DNA of 64,000 nucleotides from WTFY01 sp964614915 (GCA_964614915.1 CAZTNC010000011.1:248001-312000), one strand, 5' to 3'; counted from the stretch's first letter, positions 33,747 through 43,682 are shown. The notes: a model not told the origin generated them from the sequence alone. Made by a program: numbers and translations.

Positions 33747-36452
33747 ATGTCCGAGCCGCGCACTCAAAAACCCGAGCCACCTCCATCTGAGGAACCGAAA
33801 ATCTCCGGGCAGGACATCGACCCGCAGGAGACCCGGGAGTGGCTGGCAGCCCTCGATGCGGTGCTCGAGCGAGACGGTGCCGAGCGCGCCCACCACCTCA
33901 TCGAGGAGTTGATCCACAGTGCGCGCATCCGCGGCGTGAACCTGCCGTTTCGAAACACCACGGCCTACGTCAACACCATCCCGGTCGAAGAGGAGGCGCG
34001 CCTGCCGGGTGATCCCCGGATGGAACACCGGGTGCGTTCGCTGGAGCGCTGGAATGCGCTCGCCATGGTCGTCAAGGCCAACCTGAAACACCCCGAGCTC
34101 GGCGGGCACATCTCCACCTACGCCTCGGCGGCAACCCTGATCAGCATCGGCTTCAATCATTTTTTCCGCCCTGCCAACGGTGAGTTTGCCGGTGACCTGG
34201 TGTACTTTCAGGGCCATGCCGCTCCCGGGGTGTATGCACGCGCCTTCCTCGATGGGCGTCTGAGCGAATCACAGCTGTTGAATTTCAGGCGCGAGGTCGA
34301 AGGCGAAGGCCTGTCATCCTATCCGCACCCCTGGCTGATGCCGGACTTCTGGCAGTTCCCGACGGTGTCCATGGGTCTCGCACCGATCATGGGGATCTAC
34401 CAAGCGCGTTTCATGAACTACCTGCATGACCGCAGCCTGATCGACAAGGGCAGCCGCAAGGTGTGGGTGTTCACAGGAGACGGCGAGATGGACGAGCCGG
34501 AATCGCTGGGCGCCATCTCGCTGGCTGCTCGCGAGGAACTCGATCACCTGATCTTCGTGATCAACTGCAACCTGCAGCGACTGGACGGACCGGTGCGCGG
34601 CAACAGCAAGATCATCCAGGAACTCGAGGGGAATTTCCGGGGTGCTGGCTGGAACGTCATCAAGGTGCTTTGGGGCGGCAACTGGGATCCGCTGTTTGCC
34701 CGCGACAAGGACGGCATCCTTCGAAAGCGCATGGAGGAGGCAGTCGATGGCGACTACCAGAACTACCGCGCTAAGGGAGGCGCTTACGTGCGCGAGCATT
34801 TCTTCGGCAAGTATCCGGAACTGAAGAAAATGACCGAGCACATGACTGACGATGACATCTGGCGGCTGAACCGCGGTGGCCACGATCAGCAGAAAATCTA
34901 TGCCGCGTATGCGCGTGCCGTGGCGCATACCGGTCAGCCGACCGTGATTCTCGCCAAGACCGTCAAGGGTTACGGGCTTGGCAAGAGCGGTGAGAGCCTG
35001 AACATTGCCCACCAGCTGAAAAAACCGGCGCGCGAATCCCTGGTCGCGTTTCGCGACCGCTACCGCATCCCGATCAGCGATGCCGAACTTGAGGACGTGC
35101 CGTTCTACAAGCCGCCCGAGGACAGCCCCGAGATGCGCTACCTCAAGCGCCTGCGCGACAAGCTGCACGGCGAGATGCCGAGACGCGAGAGCCCGACGAT
35201 CGAACTGAAGATACCAAAGCTTGAGGCCTTCAGGGAATTGCTCGACGGCAGCAAGGGCCGTTCGTATTCCACCACCATGGCTTTCGTCCGCATCCTGCTG
35301 ACGCTGACGCGGGACAAGGCGCTGGCCCGCCACATCGTTCCGATCGTGCCGGATGAGGCGCGCACGTTCGGCATGGAGGGCCTGTTCCGGAGCCTCGGGA
35401 TCTACGCGCACCGTGGCCAGCAGTACGACCCGGTGGATTCCGACCAGGTACTGGTCTACCGTGAGGACCGCGCGGGACAGATCCTTGAGGAGGGCATCAC
35501 CGAGGCCGGGGCAATGTCCTCCTGGATTGCCGCGGCCACCTCCTTTTGCATCCATAACATGCCGATGATCCCGTTCTACATTTTCTACTCCATGTTCGGC
35601 TTTCAGCGAGTCGGCGATCTGGCCTGGGCAGCTGGAGACAGCCGTGCACGGGGCTTTTTGATCGGCGGCACCTCCGGTCGCACGACTCTGGCTGGTGAAG
35701 GACTACAGCACCAGGACGGGCACAGCCATGTACTTGCCTCCACGATTCCCAACTGCCGTGCCTACGACCCGGCCTTTGCCTATGAGCTTGCTGTCATCAT
35801 CCACCATGGGCTCGAGGCGATGTACGTGGAACAGAAGGACTGGTACTACTACATCACGGTGACCAATGAGAACTACGAGCACCCGGCCCTGCCCACCGGT
35901 TGCGAGCCCGGCATCATCCAGGGCATGTACCGACTGCAGGAAGCGCCCGGAAACGAGGTACAGGTGCGGTTGCTAGGCAGCGGGGCAATCCTTCGTGAAG
36001 TCATCCGTGCGGCAGTCTTGCTGCTTGAGAATTTCGGCATCCATGCCGAGGTCTGGAGTGTGACGAGCTTCAATCGGCTGCGACGTGAAGGCATGGAGCG
36101 TGAACGCTGGAACATGCTGCATCCCCGGAAAAAGGCGCGAAGGTCCTTCGTCGAGACATGCCTCGACGGTAGCGATGCGCCGGTGGTGGCGGCCACGGAC
36201 TACATGAAAATCTATGCTGACCAGATCCGTCCCTACGTGAAGGCTCCTTATGTCGTGCTCGGTACCGACGGGTTCGGGCGAAGCGATACCCGCCAAAGCC
36301 TGCGCCGTTACTTTGAGGTCGATGCCGAGTCCATTGCGGTGGCGACCCTGCACACGCTTGCCGAGCAAGGCACTATTGAGCGCAAGCACATCGGGGCTGC
36401 CATAAAAAAATACCGGCTGGACCCTGAAAAACCACCCCCGGTGCACAACTGA
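33747..36452 (+). CDS. aceE: pyruvate dehydrogenase E1 component, homodimeric type
   Basis: Thiamine-diphosphate-dependent decarboxylation of pyruvate, passing the acetyl group to the E2 lipoyl domain. Seen: EWLAALDAVLERDGAERAHH, LPFRNTTAYVNTIPVEEEAR, GGHISTYASAATLISIGFNH, QGHAAPGVYARAFLDGRLSE, the TPP motif TGDGEMDEPESLGAISLAAR ending around NCNLQRLDGPVRGN, and C-terminal PFYIFYSMFGFQRVGDLAWA. 901 residues, close to E. coli AceE (887). Seven bases separate it from aceF. No pdhR-type regulator is adjacent. Confidence 0.98.
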   Translation: MSEPRTQKPEPPPSEEPKISGQDIDPQETREWLAALDAVLERDGAERAHHLIEELIHSARIRGVNLPFRNTTAYVNTIPVEEEARLPGDPRMEHRVRSLERWNALAMVVKANLKHPELGGHISTYASAATLISIGFNHFFRPANGEFAGDLVYFQGHAAPGVYARAFLDGRLSESQLLNFRREVEGEGLSSYPHPWLMPDFWQFPTVSMGLAPIMGIYQARFMNYLHDRSLIDKGSRKVWVFTGDGEMDEPESLGAISLAAREELDHLIFVINCNLQRLDGPVRGNSKIIQELEGNFRGAGWNVIKVLWGGNWDPLFARDKDGILRKRMEEAVDGDYQNYRAKGGAYVREHFFGKYPELKKMTEHMTDDDIWRLNRGGHDQQKIYAAYARAVAHTGQPTVILAKTVKGYGLGKSGESLNIAHQLKKPARESLVAFRDRYRIPISDAELEDVPFYKPPEDSPEMRYLKRLRDKLHGEMPRRESPTIELKIPKLEAFRELLDGSKGRSYSTTMAFVRILLTLTRDKALARHIVPIVPDEARTFGMEGLFRSLGIYAHRGQQYDPVDSDQVLVYREDRAGQILEEGITEAGAMSSWIAAATSFCIHNMPMIPFYIFYSMFGFQRVGDLAWAAGDSRARGFLIGGTSGRTTLAGEGLQHQDGHSHVLASTIPNCRAYDPAFAYELAVIIHHGLEAMYVEQKDWYYYITVTNENYEHPALPTGCEPGIIQGMYRLQEAPGNEVQVRLLGSGAILREVIRAAVLLLENFGIHAEVWSVTSFNRLRREGMERERWNMLHPRKKARRSFVETCLDGSDAPVVAATDYMKIYADQIRPYVKAPYVVLGTDGFGRSDTRQSLRRYFEVDAESIAVATLHTLAEQGTIERKHIGAAIKKYRLDPEKPPPVHN

Positions 36453-36458
36453 TCGCAC

Positions 36459-37700
36459 ATGGGTCAACTCAAGGACATTTGCATCACCGAGCTTGAAGAT
36501 GACGCTCCGGTGGATGTGGTCGAGATCCTGGTGCAGGCGGGCGAGACCGTCGAGGCCGACCAGCCCCTGGCCACCTTGGAGACAGACAAGGCCCTGGTGG
36601 AGTTCCCGTCCCCGCATGCCGGCGTGGTGGGCAAGATCCACGTGCAGCCCGGGGACCAGATGGTGCAAGGGGATGCATTGCTCGCTCTGGAACTTACTGC
36701 TTCCGCGCCCGATGCAGAGCCGTCTACGCTTGAAGAGGCGCAGACTCCGGTATCGCGCGAACCCGCACTGAACCCCGAGCCCGTACCGGCGCCACTTGGG
36801 ACAACTCCTCGAGCCTACGCCAGCCCGGCCATGTACCGCTATGCCCGTGAACTCGGGGTCTCGCTTGAGCGCGTGCAGGGCAGCGGGCGCGGACTGCGGG
36901 TCTTGAAGGAGGATATCGAGCAGCATGTGCGCACCCGCCTACAGTCTTCATCCGAGCCTTCGGTGCCAGCACCGGCCCCCCTGCCGGACTTTTCCAAGTA
37001 CGGGGACACCGAGGAAGAACCCCTGACCCGGATCCAGCGCCTGACTGCAGAGAACCTGCTTTCGGCCTGGCAGTCCATCCCGCACGTGACCCATTTCGAG
37101 CGTGCCGATGTGACCGCCCTCGAGGCCTATCGTGCCGAGCTGGCCGAGGAGGCAAGGTCCCAGGGATTGCGACTTACGCCACCAATCTTCGTCATCAAAG
37201 CCTTGGCCGACGCATTGGCCGAGTTTCCACGTTTCAATGCCTCCTACGATGCAGCAAAAGGCTGCATCCTGCTGAAAAAGTTCTTCCACATCGGTATCGC
37301 AGTGGACACCCCGCATGGATTGCTGGTGCCGGTACTGCGCGATGTGAACAAGAAGACCTTGGCTGAAGTGGCCGTCGAGGTGGCGGACCTCGGTCAGCGT
37401 GCCCGCGAACGAAAGTTGAGGCCGGACGAGATGGGTGGTGCGAGCATGACGGTCACGAGCCTCGGACATATCGGCGGGCAGGCCTTCACGCCGATCATCA
37501 ATCCGCCCGAGGTGGCCATCCTGGGCCTGTCACGCATGATCGTGCGCACCAGTTCTTCCCCGCAGGGCACCTCCCGGCAGAATTTTCTGCCACTCTCGTT
37601 GTCCTATGATCACCGGGTCATCAATGGAGCAGAGGCCGCCCGGTTTTCTTTGCATCTGAAGGCCATTCTTGAAGACATCTGGAAGCTGGTTCTGGGATAA
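36459..37700 (+). CDS. aceF: pyruvate dehydrogenase E2, dihydrolipoyl acetyltransferase
   Basis: Core of the pyruvate dehydrogenase complex. Domain order: one lipoyl domain (residues 1-75, lysine in LETDKALVEFPSPHAG), a Pro/Ala-rich linker, a peripheral-subunit-binding domain (ASPAMYRYARELGVSLERVQ, GSGRGLRVLKEDIEQHV), and the catalytic domain (RIQRLTAENLLSAWQSIPHV, FFHIGIAVDTPHGLLVPVLR, SLSYDHRVINGAEAARFSLH). The active-site motif reads DHRVINGA, with Asn where E. coli has Asp, a variant known in other proteobacterial E2p enzymes. 413 residues: a single lipoyl domain, against three in E. coli. The expected E3 gene (lpd) does not follow; alanine dehydrogenase does. Confidence 0.96.
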   Translation: MGQLKDICITELEDDAPVDVVEILVQAGETVEADQPLATLETDKALVEFPSPHAGVVGKIHVQPGDQMVQGDALLALELTASAPDAEPSTLEEAQTPVSREPALNPEPVPAPLGTTPRAYASPAMYRYARELGVSLERVQGSGRGLRVLKEDIEQHVRTRLQSSSEPSVPAPAPLPDFSKYGDTEEEPLTRIQRLTAENLLSAWQSIPHVTHFERADVTALEAYRAELAEEARSQGLRLTPPIFVIKALADALAEFPRFNASYDAAKGCILLKKFFHIGIAVDTPHGLLVPVLRDVNKKTLAEVAVEVADLGQRARERKLRPDEMGGASMTVTSLGHIGGQAFTPIINPPEVAILGLSRMIVRTSSSPQGTSRQNFLPLSLSYDHRVINGAEAARFSLHLKAILEDIWKLVLG

Positions 37701-37707
37701 TGCCGTT

Positions 37708-38808
37708 ATGAGGATTGGAGTCCCGAAGGAGATCATGGTCGACGAGTACCGGGTGTCGTTGCTGCCGGTCGGTGCCCAGTTGCTGGTCGAGGACGGCCAC
37801 GAGGTGTGGGTGCAGACCTTGGCCGGTACGGGCAGTGGTTATCTGGACGAGGAATACCAAAAGGCCGGCGCACGCATTGTGGACTCGGCCGATACCATCC
37901 ACCAGGAATGCGAGTTGCTGCTCAAGGTTAAGGAGCCGCAGATGTCGGAGATCGGACACTACGCGAACTCCTTGATGGTCTTCGGGTATTTCCACCTGGC
38001 GGTCTCAAGACCTTTGGTTGAGACCTGCCTTGAAAAAAATATCTCGGCACTGGCCTGCGAGACGCTGGGAGATCCGAGAGGTGAGCGCCCGCTGCTCAAA
38101 CCCATGAGCGAGGTTGCCGGCAAGATGTCGATCCAGGAAGGGGCGAAATGCCTGGAGCGTCCGATGATGGGGCGCGGCATCCTGCTCGGTGGGGTAGCCG
38201 GTGTGGCCCCGGCCAATGTGCTGGTGCTGGGGGCGGGCGTGGTTGGCGCCAATGCCGCACGGGTGGCAGCCGGGCTCGGTGCCAACGTCACCATCATGGA
38301 TATCGATATCGAAAAACTCAGGCGCCTCGGTGAGGTCATGCCGGACAATGTCACGACCATCTACTGCGACCCCCATGCCGTGCACCAGTACGCCGTGCAG
38401 GCGGACCTGATCGTGGGGGCCTTGCTGATTCCCGGTGCCCGCTCACCAAGGCTGATCAACCGCGCGATGCTGGGTGAGATGAAGCGCGGTGCCGTCCTTG
38501 TGGATGTGTCCATTGACCAGGGCGGATGTTTCGAGACGAGCCGGCGCACCTCGCACAGCGATCCGGTATACGTGATCGATGACATCGTGCACTACTGCGT
38601 GCCGAACATGCCGGGTGCGGTGGGCCGCACCAGCACCCAGGCATATTGCAACGCTACGCTGCCCTACATTCGCAAGCTGGCTAAACTGGGGCTTGAGGGT
38701 TTTCTCGGGTATGAAGCCGGTGTGCAAGAGGCGCTCAACCTCCATGGCGGTAAAATCACCCATGCCGGGGTGGCCAGCGCTTTTCCGGATCTGCCAAGTT
38801 CCGCCTGA
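37708..38808 (+). CDS. ald: alanine dehydrogenase
   Basis: NAD-dependent interconversion of L-alanine and pyruvate plus ammonia. Seen: MRIGVPKEIMVDEYRVSLLP, EYQKAGARIVDSADTIHQEC, substrate lysine region LLKVKEPQ, NAD-binding VLGAGVVGANAARVAAGLGA, SVDIDQGG-like VLVDVSIDQGGCFETSRRTS, and YCVPNMPGAVGRTSTQAYCN. 366 residues, as in known Ald enzymes. ATG 37708 lies eight bases after the aceF stop, so it is likely in the aceEF operon, linking alanine and pyruvate metabolism. Confidence 0.96.
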   Translation: MRIGVPKEIMVDEYRVSLLPVGAQLLVEDGHEVWVQTLAGTGSGYLDEEYQKAGARIVDSADTIHQECELLLKVKEPQMSEIGHYANSLMVFGYFHLAVSRPLVETCLEKNISALACETLGDPRGERPLLKPMSEVAGKMSIQEGAKCLERPMMGRGILLGGVAGVAPANVLVLGAGVVGANAARVAAGLGANVTIMDIDIEKLRRLGEVMPDNVTTIYCDPHAVHQYAVQADLIVGALLIPGARSPRLINRAMLGEMKRGAVLVDVSIDQGGCFETSRRTSHSDPVYVIDDIVHYCVPNMPGAVGRTSTQAYCNATLPYIRKLAKLGLEGFLGYEAGVQEALNLHGGKITHAGVASAFPDLPSSA

Positions 38809-38910
38809 CCCTCAACGATCCGCCGGCCCTCCTGTCACGGGCCTTCAGCAAAGGCCTGCTACAATCAATTATCACTAATTACCCTGCAAACCAGGGGGTT
38901 CGATAGAAGA

Positions 38911-40803
38911 ATGAGCAGTCTGGATGTGGATGATTTCCCGGTGCCGCGCGAACACTGCTCAACACCGTTTCGTGAAATCCTTGAGCGTCGTATCGCACGG
39001 CGCACCTTCCTGAAAGGCTCTGCGCTTGCCGGTGCACAAACGACGTTACTCAGTCAGGCGCTAGCTTCAAAGACAACTTCTCCAGTTTCGTTCAAGGAGT
39101 TGCCCCATGGGCTAGATGACACCCTGCATGTGCCAGAAGGTTATGTCTGGCAGGTAGTGTGCGCCTGGGGAGATCCCGTGTTTGGTGATGCCCCGGACTT
39201 TGATCCGTACCGGCAAACGCCTGACGCCCAGGCCAGGCAATTCGGATATAACAATGATTTTCTCGCCTGGCTCCCCTTGCCAGGCGCCCCTCACTCATCA
39301 AAATCCGGCCTCCTGGTGATCAACCACGAGTATACGAGCAGTGCCATGATGCACCCGGGCTCACCCGACCCCTTTGGCCTAAGCCGCGAACAGGTGGATA
39401 TCGAGATACAGGCCCACGGCTTGTCCGTGATCGAGGTACACCGGCAAGCGGGTGTTTGGAAGACCAACCTCGCCTCCGGATACAATCGGCGCATCACACC
39501 GCTCACTGAAATGCAATTCTCCGGCCCGGCCCGTGGCCATCGCAGGCTGAGGACCACTTTCTCTCCCGAGGGTGTGGAATCTATGGGCACGTTCGGCAAC
39601 TGTGCGGGACAGGCTACACCGTGGGGCACGGTACTCACAGCAGAAGAAAATGTGCAGTTTTACTTCATGGGCGAGGCAAGGCTGACCGATGAAATCAGGA
39701 GTTACAAGCGCTTTGGCATGCATGGCAGCGACGTCGCCCTCTCGGCCTGGGGGATGTTTCATGAGCACTGGAACCTGGACCTGCACCCGCAGGCCGGAAT
39801 GCACGCCGGGTGGATCGTCGAGATCGACCCGTACGATCCGGAATCCGTACCGGTGAAACGAACGGCGCTTGGGCGCTGCAAGCACGAGGGTTGTGATGTG
39901 ATCATCAATCCGGACGGGCGGGTGGTGGTGTACATGGGTGATGACCAGGCCTTCGAGTACATCTACCGGTTTGTCAGCAAGCACCGCTATCGCCCGGGAG
40001 ATGCCGGGCACAACCGCACCTTGCTGGATGAAGGAGAGCTGTCGGTAGCCGAGTTCACCGAACAGGGCGTGCTTGTCTGGCATCCCCTGGTATGGGGACA
40101 GGGCGCCTGTACGCCGGCCAACGGTTTCTCCAGCCAAGCGGATGTGGTCATCGATCTGCGAAAGGCGGCAGACCTTGCAGGAGCGACCCCGATGGACCGG
40201 CCTGAGGAGATCAAGGTCAACCCGATCACGGGCCACGTCTTTGCGATCCTCACGAACAACGTGATGCGTGAGCCGCTGTCAGACGATCCTGCCAACCCGA
40301 GGGGTTTCAATCGCCATGGGCACATCCTTGAATTCATTGCGTCCGTCGGTGATCACACCGCCCCAGAGTTCACATGGGAGATCTTCATACTTGCCGGTGA
40401 CCCACAAAGTCCGATGGACGGGGCCCGCTATCATCCAGACATCAGTGAACAGGGCTGGTTCTCCTGTCCGGACAACGGTACGTTCGATCGCTCCGGCCAT
40501 CTGTGGATTGCAACCGACGGCTTTGGAAAACAGGGCGTTGCAGATGGTATATGGGTCAGTGGTACCCAAGGAAGCCATCGTGCCCGATCTCGCCATTTTC
40601 TGCACGCTCCCCGAGGAGCGGAGATCTGCAGTCCGTGCTTCACACCTGATCAAAAAACGATGTTCTGTTCCGTACAACACCCCGGGGAAGGCTCAAGATT
40701 CGACGCACCCTCAACACGATGGCCTGATTTTGATGCCAGTACGCCACCGCGTCCGGCAATAGTAGCGATTTCTCATGGTAGGGATCAGGTGATAGGCAGC
40801 TAA
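38911..40803 (+). CDS. PhoX-like (DUF839) Tat-exported phosphatase family protein
   Basis: Predicted Ca2+/Fe-dependent alkaline phosphatase of the PhoX family, or a close DUF839 relative. Seen: N-terminal twin-arginine signal RRTFLKGSALAGAQTTLLSQ, GYNNDFLAWLPLPG, GLLVINHEYTSSAMMHPGSP, GHRRLRTTFSPEGVESMGTF, GNCAGQATPWGTVLTAEENV, HAGWIVEIDPYDPESVPVKR, TALGRCKHEGCDVIINPDGR, and FSCPDNGTFDRSGHLWIATD. 630 residues. The signal implies folding with cofactor in the cytoplasm before export. Preceded by AGGGGG upstream of ATG 38911. Apparently monocistronic; regulation by phosphate is possible but I see no clear Pho box. Confidence 0.88.
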   Translation: MSSLDVDDFPVPREHCSTPFREILERRIARRTFLKGSALAGAQTTLLSQALASKTTSPVSFKELPHGLDDTLHVPEGYVWQVVCAWGDPVFGDAPDFDPYRQTPDAQARQFGYNNDFLAWLPLPGAPHSSKSGLLVINHEYTSSAMMHPGSPDPFGLSREQVDIEIQAHGLSVIEVHRQAGVWKTNLASGYNRRITPLTEMQFSGPARGHRRLRTTFSPEGVESMGTFGNCAGQATPWGTVLTAEENVQFYFMGEARLTDEIRSYKRFGMHGSDVALSAWGMFHEHWNLDLHPQAGMHAGWIVEIDPYDPESVPVKRTALGRCKHEGCDVIINPDGRVVVYMGDDQAFEYIYRFVSKHRYRPGDAGHNRTLLDEGELSVAEFTEQGVLVWHPLVWGQGACTPANGFSSQADVVIDLRKAADLAGATPMDRPEEIKVNPITGHVFAILTNNVMREPLSDDPANPRGFNRHGHILEFIASVGDHTAPEFTWEIFILAGDPQSPMDGARYHPDISEQGWFSCPDNGTFDRSGHLWIATDGFGKQGVADGIWVSGTQGSHRARSRHFLHAPRGAEICSPCFTPDQKTMFCSVQHPGEGSRFDAPSTRWPDFDASTPPRPAIVAISHGRDQVIGS

Positions 40804-41114
40804 CTACGTACGGTTACCCCCCAACAAGCTGAAGACTGGAGATACATGACCCTAAAATTCAGAATCGAAATTGTAGAAGAATTTCAGGTTAACTAAACCG
40901 CGGTGTAGGGTTGTTGTATAAATCTAGAATCATGTGGGGTTAAATTGAACGTTCGTCGCATTCTCTCTCTGTCTCCTGGCTTGGAATGCGTTTGTCCGTA
41001 CAAGGATCGTAGGCGTACAGAGAGAACCACTGAAAATTAATGGAGCCCGGTGGGGCAAGATCATGTCGGCGAAATATACTGACGCTTTGCTATGGTTGAT
41101 TGCATCAATGGGGC
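40804..41114. other. intergenic region
   Basis: About 310 bases between the convergent phoX-like and 2-hydroxy-acid dehydrogenase genes. Lower G+C than its flanks. I see no gene, repeat or clear terminator. Confidence 0.5.
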
Positions 41115-42269
41115 TCAGAGGCCTGTCCTTGTAAAAAGACACTCCCGACCGATATTTTCAATCGATGCGCATCCGGCCAGTGACATGGCGAATTCCAGCT
41201 CGTTGCGAACCAGCTTGATGAGGTGTGCAACGCCCAGGCGACCCGCTATGGCCAGTGCATAGACTTGCGGTCGACCAATCATCACGGCATCGGCGCCCAT
41301 GGCAATGGCCTTGAACACATCGTATCCGCTTCTAATTCCACCATCCATGAGCAGCGGGAAATCATCACCGACGGCCTCGCGGATTTCGGGCAGGCAATGA
41401 ATGCTGGCCGGCATCGCATCCAGGCCCCTGCCACCGTGATTAGACACCGCAATACAGTCGATGCCCATATCGACCAGACGCCTGGCATCCTGCGGATGCG
41501 TCACCCCCTTTGCAATCGTGGGCAGCGAGGTCTGTTCAAGTATCCAGGCCAGCTCGTCCCAGCCTGGCGCCTCGCTCATCATGCCTTGGAAAATCGGGCT
41601 TTGATCGGGCTGCAGAACGGCTTGCGGCCGGGGGGCTGAATCGGTCAGGTTTGCCGGGCGGGCATGATCGGGCAGGACAAACCCGGCTCTCAATGCACGA
41701 TAGATGGGGGCCTGAATGGGCACGTTCAGGGTCACCATGAGGGCGCCGAAGCCTGCTTCTTCTGCGCGGCCAATCAACGTCTGAGTGTGCTCACGGGAAG
41801 ACTGAATGTAGAGCTGGAACCACTTCGGCGCATCGGTTTCTGCGGCGATCTCCTCCATGGGTTTGGAGGCCAGGGTACTGACGACGAGCCCTGCCTCCTG
41901 TTCTGCGGCACCTGCGGCTGTGGCGAGTTCTCCTTGTGGGTGCACCAGGGTTTGTGCGCTCACCGGTGCGAGTAGCACGGGATGACGGAATGGCTGCCCG
42001 AGCAGCGTCACCCGCGTTGAGGCTTCCCTGAGGTCCTGCAGGATTCGGCTGTGCAGCTCGATGTCTGCCAGTGCCCGAAGGTTTGCGTGCAGGGCCAGCT
42101 CGCTACCGCTGCCGCCAGCAATTTGTGCCAGGGCCGCAGCCCCGATGAATTCGGGGGCAAGCCGCTCGTAATCAGACGGGGCTGCCAGTTCGGATGAGAT
42201 CACATCCAGAGGCTCCCGCAGAGCAGAGAATTGAGTTTTTGTGCCGCCCATAGTCGTATGGTTACACAA
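41115..42269 (-). CDS. FMN-dependent alpha-hydroxy-acid dehydrogenase/oxidase
   Basis: TIM-barrel flavoprotein oxidising a 2-hydroxy acid such as L-lactate. Seen: HPVLLAPVSAQTLVHPQGEL, KWFQLYIQSSREHTQTLIGR, ALMVTLNVPIQAPI, LPTIAKGVTHPQDARRLVDM (flavin lysine), GIDCIAVSNHGGRGLDAMPA with the active-site His-Gly-Gly-Arg, LLMDGGIRSGYDVFKAIAMG and GADAVMIGRPQVYALAIAGR. 384 residues. Lactate oxidase, lactate dehydrogenase or another glycolate-oxidase relative are all possible. Start ATG 42269, with another ATG at 42251. Same strand as the FAD oxidoreductase upstream (54-base gap), so the two may be cotranscribed. Confidence 0.9.
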   Translation of the reverse strand: MCNHTTMGGTKTQFSALREPLDVISSELAAPSDYERLAPEFIGAAALAQIAGGSGSELALHANLRALADIELHSRILQDLREASTRVTLLGQPFRHPVLLAPVSAQTLVHPQGELATAAGAAEQEAGLVVSTLASKPMEEIAAETDAPKWFQLYIQSSREHTQTLIGRAEEAGFGALMVTLNVPIQAPIYRALRAGFVLPDHARPANLTDSAPRPQAVLQPDQSPIFQGMMSEAPGWDELAWILEQTSLPTIAKGVTHPQDARRLVDMGIDCIAVSNHGGRGLDAMPASIHCLPEIREAVGDDFPLLMDGGIRSGYDVFKAIAMGADAVMIGRPQVYALAIAGRLGVAHLIKLVRNELEFAMSLAGCASIENIGRECLFTRTGL

Positions 42270-42323
42270 ATTCTTCTACCCGCCTACTGACAGCCCCCAG
42301 GGCCGCCTTGGCCTCATTTCAGT

Positions 42324-43682
42324 TCAGGCTTTTTTGAAGCGCCAGCCGTACATCATGCGGCCGTAAAAGTTGAACCAGTGCCTCGCCTCGGCATCCTGGA
42401 ACGGGTAGTCGGCACCGAGTTGCCTTGCCGTGGCCAGACCAGTCACGAAACAGGTCTCCTGGCTGTTGATCAGCGTGTGTGCGCCGCAGTGCCAGGTTCG
42501 TCTTTTCCCCTGGATGAAGCGAAACATCAGGATGAGCAGGGCCACCTGGCGCACATCATGCACGATGTGCTGGAACCACCACCGCTTGATGATCTTGTCC
42601 TCATCGATACGGCTGATCGGGTTGTAGGTCACCAGGCAGGGCTTGTCCGAGCGTTTTGCCCAGGGCTGTTGGTTGTGCATGATGTAGGTGATCTCGTAAT
42701 TGTCCGGGCGCACCCCGTACTGCTCGATGTGGTTACTGCGGGTATCGATCTCCCTGACCTCCGTGTCCGGCAGCACCGAGGCATCCGAATGTACGATCGT
42801 ATGATTATGCAGTTCGCTCTCGTAACGGACCGAGGAGAGTAGCCAGTTCTCCAGAAGGGTCGGTTGGTCCAGCATCATCAGCGTCTGGTTCGCATTGCAC
42901 GCGAACACCACGTCATCGTAGGTCTCTCTTTTCCCATTCTCGTCCTCGACGACAACCTCGTTCTCGCGCCGGTACACCTTACGGACCGGTCGCTCCAGGT
43001 AGATCTTGTCCCGGAACTCCTTGGACAGGCTTTCGTAGATGCGCCGCGTGCCCTGGTCCCAGGACTTCATCGGCGTGGCGGTTTCGATGTCGAAGAACTC
43101 CAGGTAGCGGGAAAACAGCGCGGCCGGCATGTCGAACACGTTGGTGGCCATCAGGAAGTTGACGAACATAGGCTTGAGGATCTTGTAGCGGAAGTCGCCC
43201 GAGAAGCGCCCGAGGTTGAGCAGTGTGCCCATGCTGACGTAGTTGAACGGGTTGAGCGCATTGAGCAGGGCGGACCTCGAGCGGTTCAGTCGGCCGAACC
43301 ACTTCAGGCGCCTCAGCAGTTTCTGGAACTTCTCGATTTCCGGCAGCAGCTGCCGACGGATGTCGGAGTCGAAATCGTGCGCGTAGACCCCGCCTTTGTA
43401 CTTCACGCTGTAGCTGAAGCGGGTGTCGATCAGGTCGATGCCGTATTGCTGCATGACCAGCACGATATGGTGGTAGGCTGAGGGGATACAGGCGGTGACG
43501 GAAATATCGAACGGGATCGAGCCGCCGTCCTCCTGCGGCATGTCCACCGTGATGGCGTTGCCGCCGATCCGCGACTGGGCCTCGTAAATTCTGAAATCGA
43601 ACCGCTCGGGGTGGTGGTGCAGCGCCCAGGCCACACCCAGTCCCGAGACTCCCCCACCGATAATTGCGACTTTCCTTGGCAT
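42324..43682 (-). CDS. NAD(P)/FAD-dependent oxidoreductase (amine-oxidase/desaturase fold), unassigned role
   Basis: 452 residues. Seen: N-terminal FAD motif KVAIIGGGVSGLGVAWALHH followed by YEAQSRIGGNAITVD; a mid-region RYLEFFDIETATPMKSWDQG; VVFACNANQTLMML; and C-terminal ETCFVTGLATARQLGADYPF. This resembles COG2907-type NAD/FAD proteins and the wider phytoene desaturase/retinol saturase/amine oxidase superfamily. ATG 43682 directly precedes the Rossmann motif; longer frames to 43859 have no support. It is divergent from the sterol operon, sharing a 270-base gap with sdmB, so a sterol or isoprenoid role (double-bond reduction or desaturation) is conceivable but unproven. Confidence 0.8.
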   Translation of the reverse strand: MPRKVAIIGGGVSGLGVAWALHHHPERFDFRIYEAQSRIGGNAITVDMPQEDGGSIPFDISVTACIPSAYHHIVLVMQQYGIDLIDTRFSYSVKYKGGVYAHDFDSDIRRQLLPEIEKFQKLLRRLKWFGRLNRSRSALLNALNPFNYVSMGTLLNLGRFSGDFRYKILKPMFVNFLMATNVFDMPAALFSRYLEFFDIETATPMKSWDQGTRRIYESLSKEFRDKIYLERPVRKVYRRENEVVVEDENGKRETYDDVVFACNANQTLMMLDQPTLLENWLLSSVRYESELHNHTIVHSDASVLPDTEVREIDTRSNHIEQYGVRPDNYEITYIMHNQQPWAKRSDKPCLVTYNPISRIDEDKIIKRWWFQHIVHDVRQVALLILMFRFIQGKRRTWHCGAHTLINSQETCFVTGLATARQLGADYPFQDAEARHWFNFYGRMMYGWRFKKA

